NCBI GenBank assembly: GCA_025964435.1
Contig: JAOPYV010000123.1
Coordinates: forward strand, 1 to 44,635
Length of the DNA: 44,635 bases
DNA from: Thermoleophilia bacterium
GTDB taxonomy: Bacteria > Actinomycetota > Thermoleophilia > Gaiellales > SKUG01
Direction: 5' to 3'
The number at the start of each line of letters is the position of its first letter. Position 1 is the first letter of the stretch. Shown one piece after another: positions 7,703 through 15,320 of this stretch. The notes beneath the pieces are model-generated. The model had not been told where the DNA came from, made no database searches, and worked only from the letters and a program-made list of their open reading frames with translations. A program made the translations under genes and the position numbers.

Positions 7703-8512
7703 TCACGTGTCGATGACAACGATCTCCGGCGGGCAGAAGAGTCGGAAGTCGGCGGTCGAGTAGCCGACACCGGCAGTGGTGTAGACCCATCGTCGATCGA
7801 GGCTGGTGCGATGTGCGGCCGTGGGATCCTGCTCGACCGGGAGCTCGTAGAGGCGACACGGATAGGGCTCGGAGAAGCGCGGCATGTGCATGCGCGCGGT
7901 CCAGTCGCCGAAGACCGGCGTGCGAACCTGGCCGAGGTGCGTATGGCCGGCGAGGTGGAGCGCGTGCTCGTGCAGCGTCGCCAGGTGCGGCTCGTGGCCG
8001 AGCACGATCACGTCGCTGCCCGGCGTGACGTCGGCGAAGGCAAGGTCGGGCATTGGCCCGGGTCCGGAGGTGCGGCGAGTCCAGCACGAATCGATGCCCG
8101 CGACGAAGGAGCCGGTGCCGACCGGGACCGCGCGGTTGGTGAGGACGGGAATGCCAGCTGCCTCGAGCGTGCGCTCGATGCGTCGCGCGTCGGTCCAGTG
8201 GTCATGGTTGCCGAGCGTCGCGAAGGTCGGAGCGGTGATCGCGCCCAGGAGCTCGGCGGACCAGTCGATCGCATCGACGTCGTTGCCGACGAAGTCGCCG
8301 ACGAGCGCGACGAGGTCGGCGCCATCGACGTCGTTGATGGTGCGGACCAGCTGCTCGACGCTCTGGCGCGGGAACCAGTCGTCCCGTGCGTGGATGTCAC
8401 TCGCCAGCACGATGCGCAGGCCGAGGCGGAGTCCGCGAGGCCGCAGGTCGACATGGCGCGTGCGGATGACGAGGGAGGATCGTCGCTGGTAGAAGCTGCG
8501 AAGGAGGTGCAT
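7703..8512 (-). CDS. Calcineurin-like metallophosphoesterase (YkuE type)
   Basis: 269 residues. All metal-binding blocks of the family are present in order: SDIHARD, GDFVGND, GNHDHW, GHEPHL and GHTHLGQ. YkuE-type members act on phosphoester substrates near the membrane, and some are UDP-diacylglucosamine pyrophosphatase-like. The N-terminus has no clear signal peptide, so cytoplasmic or membrane-associated action is likely. The gene begins five bases after the dehydrogenase stop, which indicates one transcript. The true substrate cannot be told from sequence. Confidence 0.9.
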   Translation of the reverse strand: MHLLRSFYQRRSSLVIRTRHVDLRPRGLRLGLRIVLASDIHARDDWFPRQSVEQLVRTINDVDGADLVALVGDFVGNDVDAIDWSAELLGAITAPTFATLGNHDHWTDARRIERTLEAAGIPVLTNRAVPVGTGSFVAGIDSCWTRRTSGPGPMPDLAFADVTPGSDVIVLGHEPHLATLHEHALHLAGHTHLGQVRTPVFGDWTARMHMPRFSEPYPCRLYELPVEQDPTAAHRTSLDRRWVYTTAGVGYSTADFRLFCPPEIVVIDT

Positions 8513-8517
8513 CGCGC

Positions 8518-9363
8518 TCAGTCCCGTCCGGAGTGCTCGACGAGGCGGCCACTTCCCGTGCCGCTCCGGACGCGTTGCAGCATGGTGCGCAGCAGTCCCG
8601 GTGCGGCAGCGCGAGCGACGTGGATCGCGCCGAACGCGCGGGGCCGGGTGACGAAGGCTGGGCCCTGGCGGTCACCGGCGCGCACGATCGCACGTGCGAT
8701 GTCATCGGCGCTCGCGGTGAGGCGTCGACCGATCCAGCTCCCCATCAGGTGGTGGTTGGGCCAGCCGGGCGTCGGCACGGGCCCGGGCTGGACGCATGCG
8801 ACGTGGACGCCCGTAGGCTTCCAGCGGACGTGGAGCGCCTCCGACACGCCGGTGAGGCCCCACTTCGTCGCCGAATACACGGGAGAGTCGGGCGTTCCCA
8901 CCAGGCCGGCGACGCTCGAGACGTTGACCACGGCACCTCCCGATGCGGAGAGGAGCTCGAACAGGTCGTGCATCAGGTGGATCGGTGCGCGCAGGTTCGT
9001 GTCCAGCAGGCGGTCGATGTCATCCGCTCCGGAGCTGTCCTCGAACGTCAGCTGGCTGCCGACGCCGGCGTTGTTGACGAGCACGTCGAGTCGGCCGTGG
9101 AGCTCGCGAACTTGCTTCGCCAGCGCTGCCGTCTGCCCGGGTTCTGCGAGGTCGTGGACGAGCACGTGCGCCTCGGCGCCTGGCCCGAGGCGTGCCATGT
9201 CCACGGTCTCCCGGAGCGCGTCGATGCGACGGCCGACGAGCAGCACGACGACGCCACCCCGACCGAGGTATCGCTGGGCGGTCGCGCGCCCGATGCCGCT
9301 GGAGGCACCGGTGACGAGCACGACTGGACGGGTGGTGGGCTGCGTCGGCATCTGACCGTGCAT
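8518..9363 (-). CDS. Short-chain dehydrogenase/reductase
   Basis: A classical SDR of about 281 residues. The cofactor motif TGASSGIG, the NNAG motif and the catalytic YSATK, preceded by VNVSS, are all present, followed by the PGPVPTPG loop. Start at 9363 or 9351; neither has a strong ribosome site. The open frame runs on upstream but overlaps the response regulator, so that extension is rejected. It is eight bases after the response regulator stop and five before the metallophosphoesterase. The basic C-terminal extension (about residues 225-281) is longer than usual and resembles lipid-acting SDRs. The substrate is unknown. Confidence 0.9.
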   Translation of the reverse strand: MHGQMPTQPTTRPVVLVTGASSGIGRATAQRYLGRGGVVVLLVGRRIDALRETVDMARLGPGAEAHVLVHDLAEPGQTAALAKQVRELHGRLDVLVNNAGVGSQLTFEDSSGADDIDRLLDTNLRAPIHLMHDLFELLSASGGAVVNVSSVAGLVGTPDSPVYSATKWGLTGVSEALHVRWKPTGVHVACVQPGPVPTPGWPNHHLMGSWIGRRLTASADDIARAIVRAGDRQGPAFVTRPRAFGAIHVARAAAPGLLRTMLQRVRSGTGSGRLVEHSGRD

Positions 9364-9371
9364 GGTATCGC

Positions 9372-9776
9372 TCAGGAAGCGGCGACGGAGTCGCGACGCG
9401 CCGGGCGCGGGTACGAGCCCGAGATCGCGCGGACGAGGTCGGATGGGACGAAGGGCTTCTGGACGTGTGCGTCGGCGAGGCCGGCCAGCGGCGCCGCGTG
9501 CCCGCGAAGGTCCAGTGCGGAGCAGACCACCACCGGCAGGTCGGGGCGTCGCATGCGGGCCGCATCGACCAGACCCGGCCCATCGAGGTTCGGCATGTTC
9601 ACGTCCGTGCAGAGCACGTCCACGTCGGCGTGGAGCTCCAGGAGGCGCAGCGCCTGGATGCCGTCGTCCGCCTCGAGCACACGCGCACCCGCAGCCTCCA
9701 GCACGACGCGGAGGAGCATGCGCACGGAGCGCTCGTCCTCGGCGACCAGCACCGTCATGTTCGTGAGTGGCTGCAT
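9372..9776 (-). CDS. Single-domain response regulator (CheY-like)
   Basis: 134 residues, only a receiver domain. The acidic pair ED (VAEDERSVR), the phospho-acceptor Asp in LCTDVNMPNLDGP, the Ser of VVCSA and the Lys of HVQKPFVP are all present, so it should be phosphorylated. It has no output domain and therefore probably signals by protein contact, as CheY or Spo0F do. No kinase is beside it. Start at 9776 or 9758. It is the first gene of the leftward set with the dehydrogenase and metallophosphoesterase, an odd pairing that suggests control of a lipid or envelope process. Confidence 0.88.
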   Translation of the reverse strand: MQPLTNMTVLVAEDERSVRMLLRVVLEAAGARVLEADDGIQALRLLELHADVDVLCTDVNMPNLDGPGLVDAARMRRPDLPVVVCSALDLRGHAAPLAGLADAHVQKPFVPSDLVRAISGSYPRPARRDSVAAS

Positions 9777-9959
9777 GATGTTGTACTGATTCCCCCGCAA
9801 GTGTGTTAGCAAACTGTGAAGCGCGCAACTTCCTATACGCCGTTGGAAGAAGGCTGGTTCTCGTTGCCGGTGGCCGTCGTGGGACGAGGCGGCGGCCGAG
9901 GGCGTCCAGTCCTGCGTCCTCGTCCGACGCACCGGTGGGTCGCTGGCGAGAATTGGACG

Positions 9960-10424
9960 ATGAGCACCGACCCCGCACCCGACCGCTTCCACGCCTTCAG
10001 CCGCCTGCTGCTGACGGTCACCGAGAGCGCGCTCGAAGGTATCCGCACCGACCACGCCTTCGAACTGCGTGCGACGCGGACAGGCGCCGAGGTGTGGCGC
10101 TCGAGCGTGCTCCACGCGAACGGCGATTCCTGTGCGAGCGGTGAGCGCTACGTGGGTTCGCTGACCTCGCGACAGGTGATCGACCTGCTGGAGGAGATCG
10201 AGCGCAGCGGCGTCTATGAGGCGCTGCCGACGCTCGGCATCGTCCCGGGCGTGGCCGATGCCACGGCGGAGACGACGGTCTCGATGCAGCTCGTGTCCGC
10301 GACCCAGGAGCGGCAGGTGCTCGACCATGCTCCGGCTGATCGTGCGATCGTGCACGACGTCGCCGAAGCAGTCCGCCGCCGTGTCGAGCAGGCCATGGAG
10401 CGGGCGCTCACCAGCGCGGGTTGA
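9960..10424 (+). CDS. Hypothetical protein
   Basis: 154 residues, cytoplasmic and acidic, with mixed helix and strand. It has no membrane segment and no motif that I recognise. ATG 9960 is preferred to the upstream ATG at 9816, whose extra 48 residues are Gly/Arg-rich and look non-coding. GAGAAT six bases before the start could be a weak -10 of a leaderless transcript. It is divergent from the response regulator across 183 bases. Confidence 0.6.
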   Translation: MSTDPAPDRFHAFSRLLLTVTESALEGIRTDHAFELRATRTGAEVWRSSVLHANGDSCASGERYVGSLTSRQVIDLLEEIERSGVYEALPTLGIVPGVADATAETTVSMQLVSATQERQVLDHAPADRAIVHDVAEAVRRRVEQAMERALTSAG

Positions 10425-10527
10425 GCGTCGAGCGCGGGCAGCGCTTTCCGTCGGGGTCGTCACTCACATGGGCGTTACCGCACAACTACGTTCCGACGAA
10501 ACCACACCGGGGTACCTGAACCCACCA

Positions 10528-11016
10528 ATGTCCGACATCGCCCTCCAGTACCTCAAGCCGATCTGGGTCGCCGCCCTTCGACATCGCGGCCCCCATGATC
10601 CGGGCGTCGCCGATGCGACGTGGCAGGACCTGATCATCTGGGCATCCCCGCGAGGCCTGCTCGGCCGCTCACCGGATGCGCGCGGTGTCGGCCTGCTCTG
10701 GGACGATCCGCGCCAGTTCTCCCCGCAGCAGCGCCGCTATGACGTCGGGGTCCCGATCCTGCCGGAGGACGTCGAGAACGTTGCGGGTCCAGGCTTCGTC
10801 GTGGTCACCGCGCCCGGGCGCTACCTGTGCGCGACGCACGTCGGCCACTACGAGCGCCTCACGCAGACGTACGCCGAAGTGATCGAAGGGCCGCTCAAGA
10901 ACGACGGCTGGACGCTGCTCGCGCAGCCGATCGTCGAGGTCTACCGCAACTCGCCGTCGGAGGTGCCGGAGGAAGAGCTGCGCACCGACATCTATTTCCC
11001 GGTGGCCAAGCTGTAG
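10528..11016 (+). CDS. GyrI-like/AraC effector-binding domain protein
   Basis: 162 residues. The sequence (LKPIWVAALRHRGPHDPGVADATWQ, DVGVPI, HVGHYERLTQTYAEVIEGPL, EVYRNSP, EELRTDIYFPV) has the layout of the GyrI-like small-molecule-binding fold: a repeated SHS2 unit with a tyrosine in the hydrophobic pocket and a closing T-x-I-x-x-P-V strand. Members bind or hydrolyse hydrophobic compounds or act on gyrase. There is no DNA-binding domain here. The start at ATG 10528 is chosen because the family begins near there; ATG 10468 is an in-frame alternative. Confidence 0.75.
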   Translation: MSDIALQYLKPIWVAALRHRGPHDPGVADATWQDLIIWASPRGLLGRSPDARGVGLLWDDPRQFSPQQRRYDVGVPILPEDVENVAGPGFVVVTAPGRYLCATHVGHYERLTQTYAEVIEGPLKNDGWTLLAQPIVEVYRNSPSEVPEEELRTDIYFPVAKL

Positions 11017-11039
11017 CAAGGGGTGCTGGTCGGCGCGTG

Positions 11040-11345
11040 CTAGAGCACGAGGCTCAGCAATGCGCCGATGACGGCGCCACCGACGGGACCGCCGAGCGCG
11101 GCGAGTGGCGGAATGACGGCAGCTGCGGCCGCGCCGAGTGCGGCGAATACGGCCATGCGCCCGAAGTTGATGTTCCCGAGCTTGAAGCCGCCGCCGCCCC
11201 GGGTCGCCGCGTCACCGCCCCCGCCGTGGGTTGCGCCAGCATCGACACTCGTACGTGGTGGAGCTGCGGGCACGGGCGCCCCGGCATGCAATGCACGCGG
11301 GAGGACCGAAGGGGGAGCCTGACGAAGTGGAACGGCGCTGACCAT
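11040..11345 (-). CDS. Small Gly/Ala-rich protein with hydrophobic tail
   Basis: 101 residues. A perfect AGGAGG five bases before the ATG makes this a real gene. The first half is Pro/Ala/Gly-rich and disordered, including GGGG runs. The second half (from KLGNINFGRMAVF to GAVIGALLSLVL) is hydrophobic and Gly-rich, as in glycine-zipper or membrane-inserting segments. No signal peptide and no named family. A tail-anchored or membrane-associated location is likely. Confidence 0.62.
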   Translation of the reverse strand: MVSAVPLRQAPPSVLPRALHAGAPVPAAPPRTSVDAGATHGGGGDAATRGGGGFKLGNINFGRMAVFAALGAAAAAVIPPLAALGGPVGGAVIGALLSLVL

Positions 11346-11453
11346 GGATGCCTCCTGGGGATATGGCGCTTCCCCTGGCTATCACGGTTTGCGGCGAGAT
11401 CGTTGCATTCGGGCCGTGCCGCGGCCGCCATCTCCGGGTCCCGACGTCGAGCG

Positions 11454-12002
11454 TCAGATGCCGTGTGGGCGGGTGCGCTGCAGCCGCTTGACGAGCGAGA
11501 CCATGTCGCCACGGAACTTGCCCGAGAGCATCCCGCGCGGCAGCCGGCCCATCAGCGCCCGGTACTCCCACGGGTACTCGACGGTGTTACGGCGGATCGG
11601 CGGGGTCTCGAGGTACTCGACGAGCACGGCCATGTGCTCCTCGTTCATCGCGAACACCATCGCTCCCTCGAGCCGACCGGCGTAGTAGACCTGCCACTTC
11701 TCGGGATTGTCGTGCTCGCTCGGTCCCCAGGAGCAGACGGAGCAGCCGAAGACCGGATCGAGCATCTTCGTGATGTTGCGGAACTCCGAGCCGATGCCTT
11801 CGATGCGTGCGTAGTTGGTGCAGTCTGGACACTGCACCGCGATATCGAGCAGTTCGGTGTAGAGCTCGTCGGTCTCCTTGACGCCCTCAGGGCGCGGCAG
11901 CTCCTCGACCGGCAGCACGCCGATCCAGCCGGAGCGTGGCGCGGACGTGGCCTCCTCGTTGAGGAGGGGTTTGCCGGTGCGGGTGCGTGCGTCGGGAAGC
12001 AT
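11454..12002 (-). CDS. Hypothetical protein with a CxxC...CxxC zinc-ribbon-like core
   Basis: 182 residues from ATG 12002, preceded at good distance by TAAGGTG; GTG 12011 is an alternative. A CPDC pair and a CSVC pair about 30 residues apart look like a zinc ribbon. The rest is hydrophilic with Trp and Tyr residues (WQVYYAGRLEGAMVF, YPWEYRALMGRLPRGM). I do not recognise the family. The metal-binding reading is inference from cysteine spacing. It shares direction with the upstream subtilase, with a 36-base gap. Confidence 0.65.
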   Translation of the reverse strand: MLPDARTRTGKPLLNEEATSAPRSGWIGVLPVEELPRPEGVKETDELYTELLDIAVQCPDCTNYARIEGIGSEFRNITKMLDPVFGCSVCSWGPSEHDNPEKWQVYYAGRLEGAMVFAMNEEHMAVLVEYLETPPIRRNTVEYPWEYRALMGRLPRGMLSGKFRGDMVSLVKRLQRTRPHGI

Positions 12003-12038
12003 CACTGGCACCTTACCGCACGCTTCCGCGGAAGCGAC

Positions 12039-13667
12039 CTACTTGGTGGCGGCCTTTGCCTTGGGCTCGGGTCGGGCGAGGCCGAGGTCCTTGGCGACGC
12101 CGGCAACGACCTCGCGGAGGTTGTCGGCGACGACGACGCCGTGGCCGAACTCATCGTCGATGCCGGGCTTGCCGAGGTCCTGCGCTGCGCGGCGCAGCAC
12201 TTCCTTCATGGCCGTCGTGTCGAACTTGCGACCGGTGGCTTCCTGGGCTGCCTGCTGGATCAGCGCCATCACGCCGCTGCCGGCAGGTGCCGCCATCGAC
12301 GTGCCGTTCCAGCCGGCCTCGAGCTCGCCACCGGGGATCGTGGAGCGAATGTCGACGCCGGGCATGGCGATGAACGGGACGGGGTCACCGTTCTCGCTCG
12401 GGAGCGGATTGGGACCGCGTGACGAGAAGGTGGCGATCTTGTCCTTCCGGTCCATCGCGCCCACCGTGATGATGTGCGGGTTGGAGCCGGGCGAGCCGAT
12501 CGTGCCGCGTCCTGCCTCGCCGTCATTGCCAGCGGCGAACACATTGATGATGCCCATCGCGTCCATGTTGCGCAGCGCGTTCATGTAGCTGATGCTGGTG
12601 CCGTCGTCGGAGCCCCAGGAGTTGTTGATGATGTCCGGGCCTGCGGTGACGACGCGCACGGAGCCGGGTCGGCTGCCGGGGGTCGGCACGCGCGGGGCGA
12701 CCATGTTCTGGAACGAGGAGAGGAGCATGCCGTCGGTGCCGCCCTGCTCGCCCAGGCCGCGTGCGGCGACGAGCTTCGCATCGGGGGCGACGCCGACCTG
12801 GACGCCGCCGTACTCGCCGAGGATCGTGCCGGCGACGTGCGTGCCGTGGAGGCCCTTGTCGACGGGCACCGGGGACTTCTCGGTCGTGACCGAGTCGTAC
12901 CAGTTGCCGATGTCGCTGCGCGTGCCGGAGCTGGCGTCGTAGCCGCGGTACTTGCTGAGCAGGAAGGGATGCTCGACGTCGAGGCCGGTGTCGATCACGC
13001 CGACGGTGACGCCCTTGCCGGTCAGGCCGTCTGCGCGCGCCTTGTCCACGCCGATCCGCGTGAGGTTCCACTGCGGGTCGTTGGCGAGGTTCGGCTTGGC
13101 GGACTTGCTGGGCTTCTTCGCGCCGCCGCCGATGTCGACGGGCAGGTCGGCAAGGGCCGCCCCTGCGCCGATCGCGGCGTCGCTGAGGCCGGCGAGCTGG
13201 TCGACGTGCGAGCCGGGCGTGTCGAGGACGTGGGTGGCGGACTTGATCGCCTGGGCGACGCCGGCTGCGCTCGACATGACGGACTCGGCCGTCTCGTCGC
13301 CGTAGACAACGATGGCGTTCTGGATCCAGAGTGGGGTGTAGCCGCGGCGCTCGGAGACGTGGCCGGATGCCTGGAGGCCGTCGAGCACCTTCCAGAGCGG
13401 GCCCTGCGTCTTGGCCATGTTGTCGATGAGCGTCTTCGCGACGTACTGGCGGCGCTCGTCACCGACGGGCATCGCGAAGGCCTTCCCGACCTCGCGATTC
13501 GCCTGGTCGTCGAGCAGCACGAGGAACTCGGTGAACTTCGACTCCTCCTTGGCGATCGCATTCGCCTCGGACTTCGTCAGCGCGGGCGCTGGCTCCTGCG
13601 GCGGGGCAGTGTCCAACCCGGTGGGGGCGTACCGCGGGGCAACAGCGGGGGCGGCGATCGACGTCAT
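12039..13667 (-). CDS. Subtilisin-like serine protease (bacillopeptidase F-like), no signal peptide
   Basis: A 542-residue S8 peptidase. Catalytic triad: Asp226 in VIDTGLD, His274 in HGTHVAG, Ser457 in GTSMAAP; the oxyanion Asn is in NNSWG. The start at 13667 has GAGAGG six bases before it. The order of motifs and the N-terminal region (about 45-150, FTEFLVLLDDQANRE and following) match the bacillopeptidase F type, where this segment is a propeptide. Unlike secreted relatives, the N-terminus is Ala/Pro-rich with no hydrophobic signal sequence, so export by the usual route is not evident. It ends in an Ala/Lys tail (KAKAATK). Either the enzyme is intracellular or it leaves by another route. 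Confidence 0.9.
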   Translation of the reverse strand: MTSIAAPAVAPRYAPTGLDTAPPQEPAPALTKSEANAIAKEESKFTEFLVLLDDQANREVGKAFAMPVGDERRQYVAKTLIDNMAKTQGPLWKVLDGLQASGHVSERRGYTPLWIQNAIVVYGDETAESVMSSAAGVAQAIKSATHVLDTPGSHVDQLAGLSDAAIGAGAALADLPVDIGGGAKKPSKSAKPNLANDPQWNLTRIGVDKARADGLTGKGVTVGVIDTGLDVEHPFLLSKYRGYDASSGTRSDIGNWYDSVTTEKSPVPVDKGLHGTHVAGTILGEYGGVQVGVAPDAKLVAARGLGEQGGTDGMLLSSFQNMVAPRVPTPGSRPGSVRVVTAGPDIINNSWGSDDGTSISYMNALRNMDAMGIINVFAAGNDGEAGRGTIGSPGSNPHIITVGAMDRKDKIATFSSRGPNPLPSENGDPVPFIAMPGVDIRSTIPGGELEAGWNGTSMAAPAGSGVMALIQQAAQEATGRKFDTTAMKEVLRRAAQDLGKPGIDDEFGHGVVVADNLREVVAGVAKDLGLARPEPKAKAATK

Positions 13668-13828
13668 CCGTGACCTCTCATCTCTCGAAGGGGGGAGCAC
13701 GTGGGTCCGACGTCCGTGCCGGAACCACAGTTGGATGATCCTGCACGATGGGGGTCCGAACCAATCCAGATCCTGAAGGGCTGGCCGCTGAGAGCCGCCT
13801 CGCTGGCCGTCACCGCCTCTGCCTTCGA

Positions 13829-13834
13829 TAAGAT
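13829..13834 (+). promoter_or_regulatory. Candidate -10 element, leaderless
   Basis: TAAGAT ends seven bases before ATG 13842, which supports that ATG over the upstream ones. No -35 is clear. Confidence 0.4.
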
Positions 13835-13841
13835 GCGGAAC

Positions 13842-14177
13842 ATGGCCACTGTCTATGAAGTCGAGGAACTCGAGCGAGCGCTGCAGGACCTGCAGCTCGA
13901 CGATCCCGTTCCCGAGCAGGAACGCTGGTACGCGATCAGCACCGACCCGTGGCCATGTCCTGCCTGCGGCGAAGAGGTCATGTGGGTGACGGCATGTCAT
14001 CACGTGGTGATCGCCGAGACCCCCGACCCGCTGCTCGAGCACGCGGCGATCGCCAAGAAGGTCGGCCGCAACCCCCGCATCGTCAAGTACGACGGGGGCG
14101 GCCCGACGATCACGCTCTACCAGTGGCGCGCCCTCGGCCGACCGGTACACGGCGTGCGCCGCGACCTGACGCCGTAG
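13842..14177 (+). CDS. Hypothetical zinc-ribbon protein
   Basis: 111 residues. A central CPACGEEVMWVTACHH cluster (C-x2-C then C-H-H) suggests a metal site. Otherwise a short N-terminal acidic helix and a C-terminal basic strand region (TITLYQWRALGRPVHG). The start at 13842 is chosen because of TAAGAT upstream; ATG 13833 and the longer frame from 13701 have no ribosome site. It is divergent from the subtilase. Function unknown. Confidence 0.65.
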   Translation: MATVYEVEELERALQDLQLDDPVPEQERWYAISTDPWPCPACGEEVMWVTACHHVVIAETPDPLLEHAAIAKKVGRNPRIVKYDGGGPTITLYQWRALGRPVHGVRRDLTP

Positions 14178-14265
14178 CGCGGCCGTGAGCCGGCACAGCC
14201 GGCGCGTGCCCCCGGTGTCGTGCGCGCGCTCGCGTGTGGCGGGCCTGAGACCGTATCCAGTCCTG

Positions 14266-14312
14266 ACGTGAGGAACCTGAGTGCGCAATGTGCACCCTCA
14301 GGTTCCTCACGT
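14266..14312. repeat. Palindromic intergenic element, copy 1 of family A
   Basis: A perfect inverted repeat with 16-base arms (ACGTGAGGAACCTGAG and its complement) around a 15-base centre that itself has short GTGC/GCAC arms. It lies between the convergent zinc-ribbon gene and tRNA-Leu. The 23 bases from 14265 are identical to a second copy at 32002. No T-run follows, so a simple terminator role is less likely than a dispersed palindrome, though it could end transcription from either side. Confidence 0.75.
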
Positions 14313-14339
14313 ATGCAATCTGGCCCGAGATACGCAAAC

Positions 14340-14361
14340 GGCGCCCCGTGGAGGGGGCGCC
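14340..14361 (-). terminator. Hairpin terminator after tRNA-Leu
   Basis: GGCGCCCC (14340-14347) pairs with GGGGCGCC (14354-14361) just past the tRNA 3' end; on the transcript strand the stem is followed by a short GTTTG. Weak U-run, strong stem. Confidence 0.6.
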
Positions 14362-14369
14362 GCTTACAG

Positions 14370-14453
14370 TGCGGATGAGAAGACTCGAACTTCCACGGGC
14401 CGGAGCCCACTGCGACCTGAACGCAGCGCGTCTACCAATTCCGCCACATCCGC
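14370..14453 (-). tRNA. tRNA-Leu (anticodon CAG)
   Basis: The complement strand folds as a class II tRNA of 84 bases. The acceptor arms GCGGATG and CATCCGC pair, with discriminator A. The D-loop has AATTGGTAGAC, the anticodon stem CTGCG/CGCAG encloses TTCAGGT (CAG), a long variable arm follows, and the T-loop is GTTCGAGTC. CCA is not encoded. It reads CUG, a main leucine codon in GC-rich genomes. Confidence 0.96.
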
Positions 14454-14494
14454 ATGTGACCGCCGAAACAAACGATCCGTTCCGGGCAGATCCG

Positions 14495-14500
14495 TATCAT
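14495..14500 (+). promoter_or_regulatory. Candidate -10 element, leaderless
   Basis: TATCAT ends seven bases before the GTG start at 14508. It overlaps a divergent TATGAT (14496-14501, other strand) that could serve tRNA-Leu. Confidence 0.45.
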
Positions 14501-14524
14501 ACCAGTCGTGGATCCCTTCGTCAC
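14496..14524 (-). promoter_or_regulatory. Candidate promoter of tRNA-Leu
   Basis: On the minus strand, GTGACG (14519-14524) and TATGAT (14496-14501) are 17 bases apart. The start would give a leader of about 35 bases before the tRNA. The -35 matches only TGAC of TTGACA. Confidence 0.4.
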
Positions 14525-14891
14525 CGTGCATGTGATCGCGGCCGTCGCGCTGCTGGCGTCGTCGGCGCTCGTCGGCGTCTGGGGATTGGCTCGAACGGCG
14601 CAGGTGACGACGCCGGAACGCCCGCGCGAAGGGCGCGCATTCGCCCAGGTGCTGCAGCTCTCGCACACGCTCGTGCTCGGCGCCGGGATCGTTGGCCTGC
14701 TCCTGCTCGCGGAGGGGCACGACGTTGCGGATCAGCTCCACGTGCGCGTGTATGGGCCGTGCATGCTCGTCGCGATCGTCGCGTCCTATGGCTACCGCAC
14801 GAAGGATCCACGAGTGAACGTGCGCGTCTTCTCGATCGCCTCGCTCGTCGTCTTCGCGCTCGGCCTGCGTGCGTTCTGGACCGGTGCGTGA
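14508..14891 (+). CDS. Four-helix membrane protein, unknown function
   Basis: 127 residues from GTG 14508. It has about four hydrophobic helices (FVTVHVIAAVALLASSALVGVWGL; TLVLGAGIVGLLLLA; YGPCMLVAIVASYGY; FSIASLVVFALGLRAF) and one His near the first helix. This size and layout resemble small heme-free membrane subunits, but no family can be named. The start follows the TATCAT hexamer directly, with no ribosome site, so the mRNA is probably leaderless. Confidence 0.65.
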   Translation: MDPFVTVHVIAAVALLASSALVGVWGLARTAQVTTPERPREGRAFAQVLQLSHTLVLGAGIVGLLLLAEGHDVADQLHVRVYGPCMLVAIVASYGYRTKDPRVNVRVFSIASLVVFALGLRAFWTGA

Positions 14892-14921
14892 GGACGCACC
14901 CCTTCGCGGGTAGGTGAGGGT

Positions 14922-15311
14922 ATGTCCGATTCGCAGCGCAACCTGATCATCCTCGTCGCCATCGCCATCGCAGGCGTGCTCTTCAGCGGCGCATTCAACC
15001 TGGGTGCGGGCGGCGCGATGGCATTCCTGAACCTCGCCTTCACCATCGTGCTGGTCTGGTTCCTGGTCACGATCTACCAGCGCAACTCAGGCACGATCGC
15101 CACGATGCCGGTCGGCCCGCGCCTCATCCTGCAGGCGGCGTGCCTTGCGCTGCTGCTCATCTTCGTCACGGGCATGCTGCGGCTGCCGTTCGTCGAGCTG
15201 CCACCGCCGTTCGGCTGGTCGAACAGCCAGCCCGTCCTGTTCTGGGGCAGCGTCTTCGCCTGCGGATTCGCGATCTGGTACTCGTGGCAGCAGCGCACCA
15301 GCAAGTGGTGA
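14922..15311 (+). CDS. Three- to four-helix membrane protein
   Basis: 129 residues, preceded by GGTGAGGGT just before the ATG. Hydrophobic helices are at about 6-24, 32-51, 69-88 and 106-122. No motifs. It follows the previous membrane protein by 30 bases in the same direction and may form an operon with it. Not recognised. Confidence 0.62.
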   Translation: MSDSQRNLIILVAIAIAGVLFSGAFNLGAGGAMAFLNLAFTIVLVWFLVTIYQRNSGTIATMPVGPRLILQAACLALLLIFVTGMLRLPFVELPPPFGWSNSQPVLFWGSVFACGFAIWYSWQQRTSKW

Positions 15312-15320
15312 GGCTGGGGC

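Noticed and set aside
7583-9355. Long rightward open frame of 590 codons
   Set aside because: It is antisense to the metallophosphoesterase and dehydrogenase genes, whose motifs are intact. Its own sequence is Arg/Ala-rich without domains.
9816-9959. Longer N-terminus for the hypothetical protein at 9960
   Set aside because: The extra 48 codons are Gly/Arg-rich with no ribosome site, and a better start context is at 9960.
12474-13673. Rightward open frame of 399 codons
   Set aside because: Shadow of the subtilase gene on the other strand; GC-rich third positions open such frames.
14266-14453. Attachment site for a mobile element at tRNA-Leu
   Set aside because: No integrase, and the second palindrome copy at 32003 is not beside a tRNA; no duplicated tRNA 3' end was seen.
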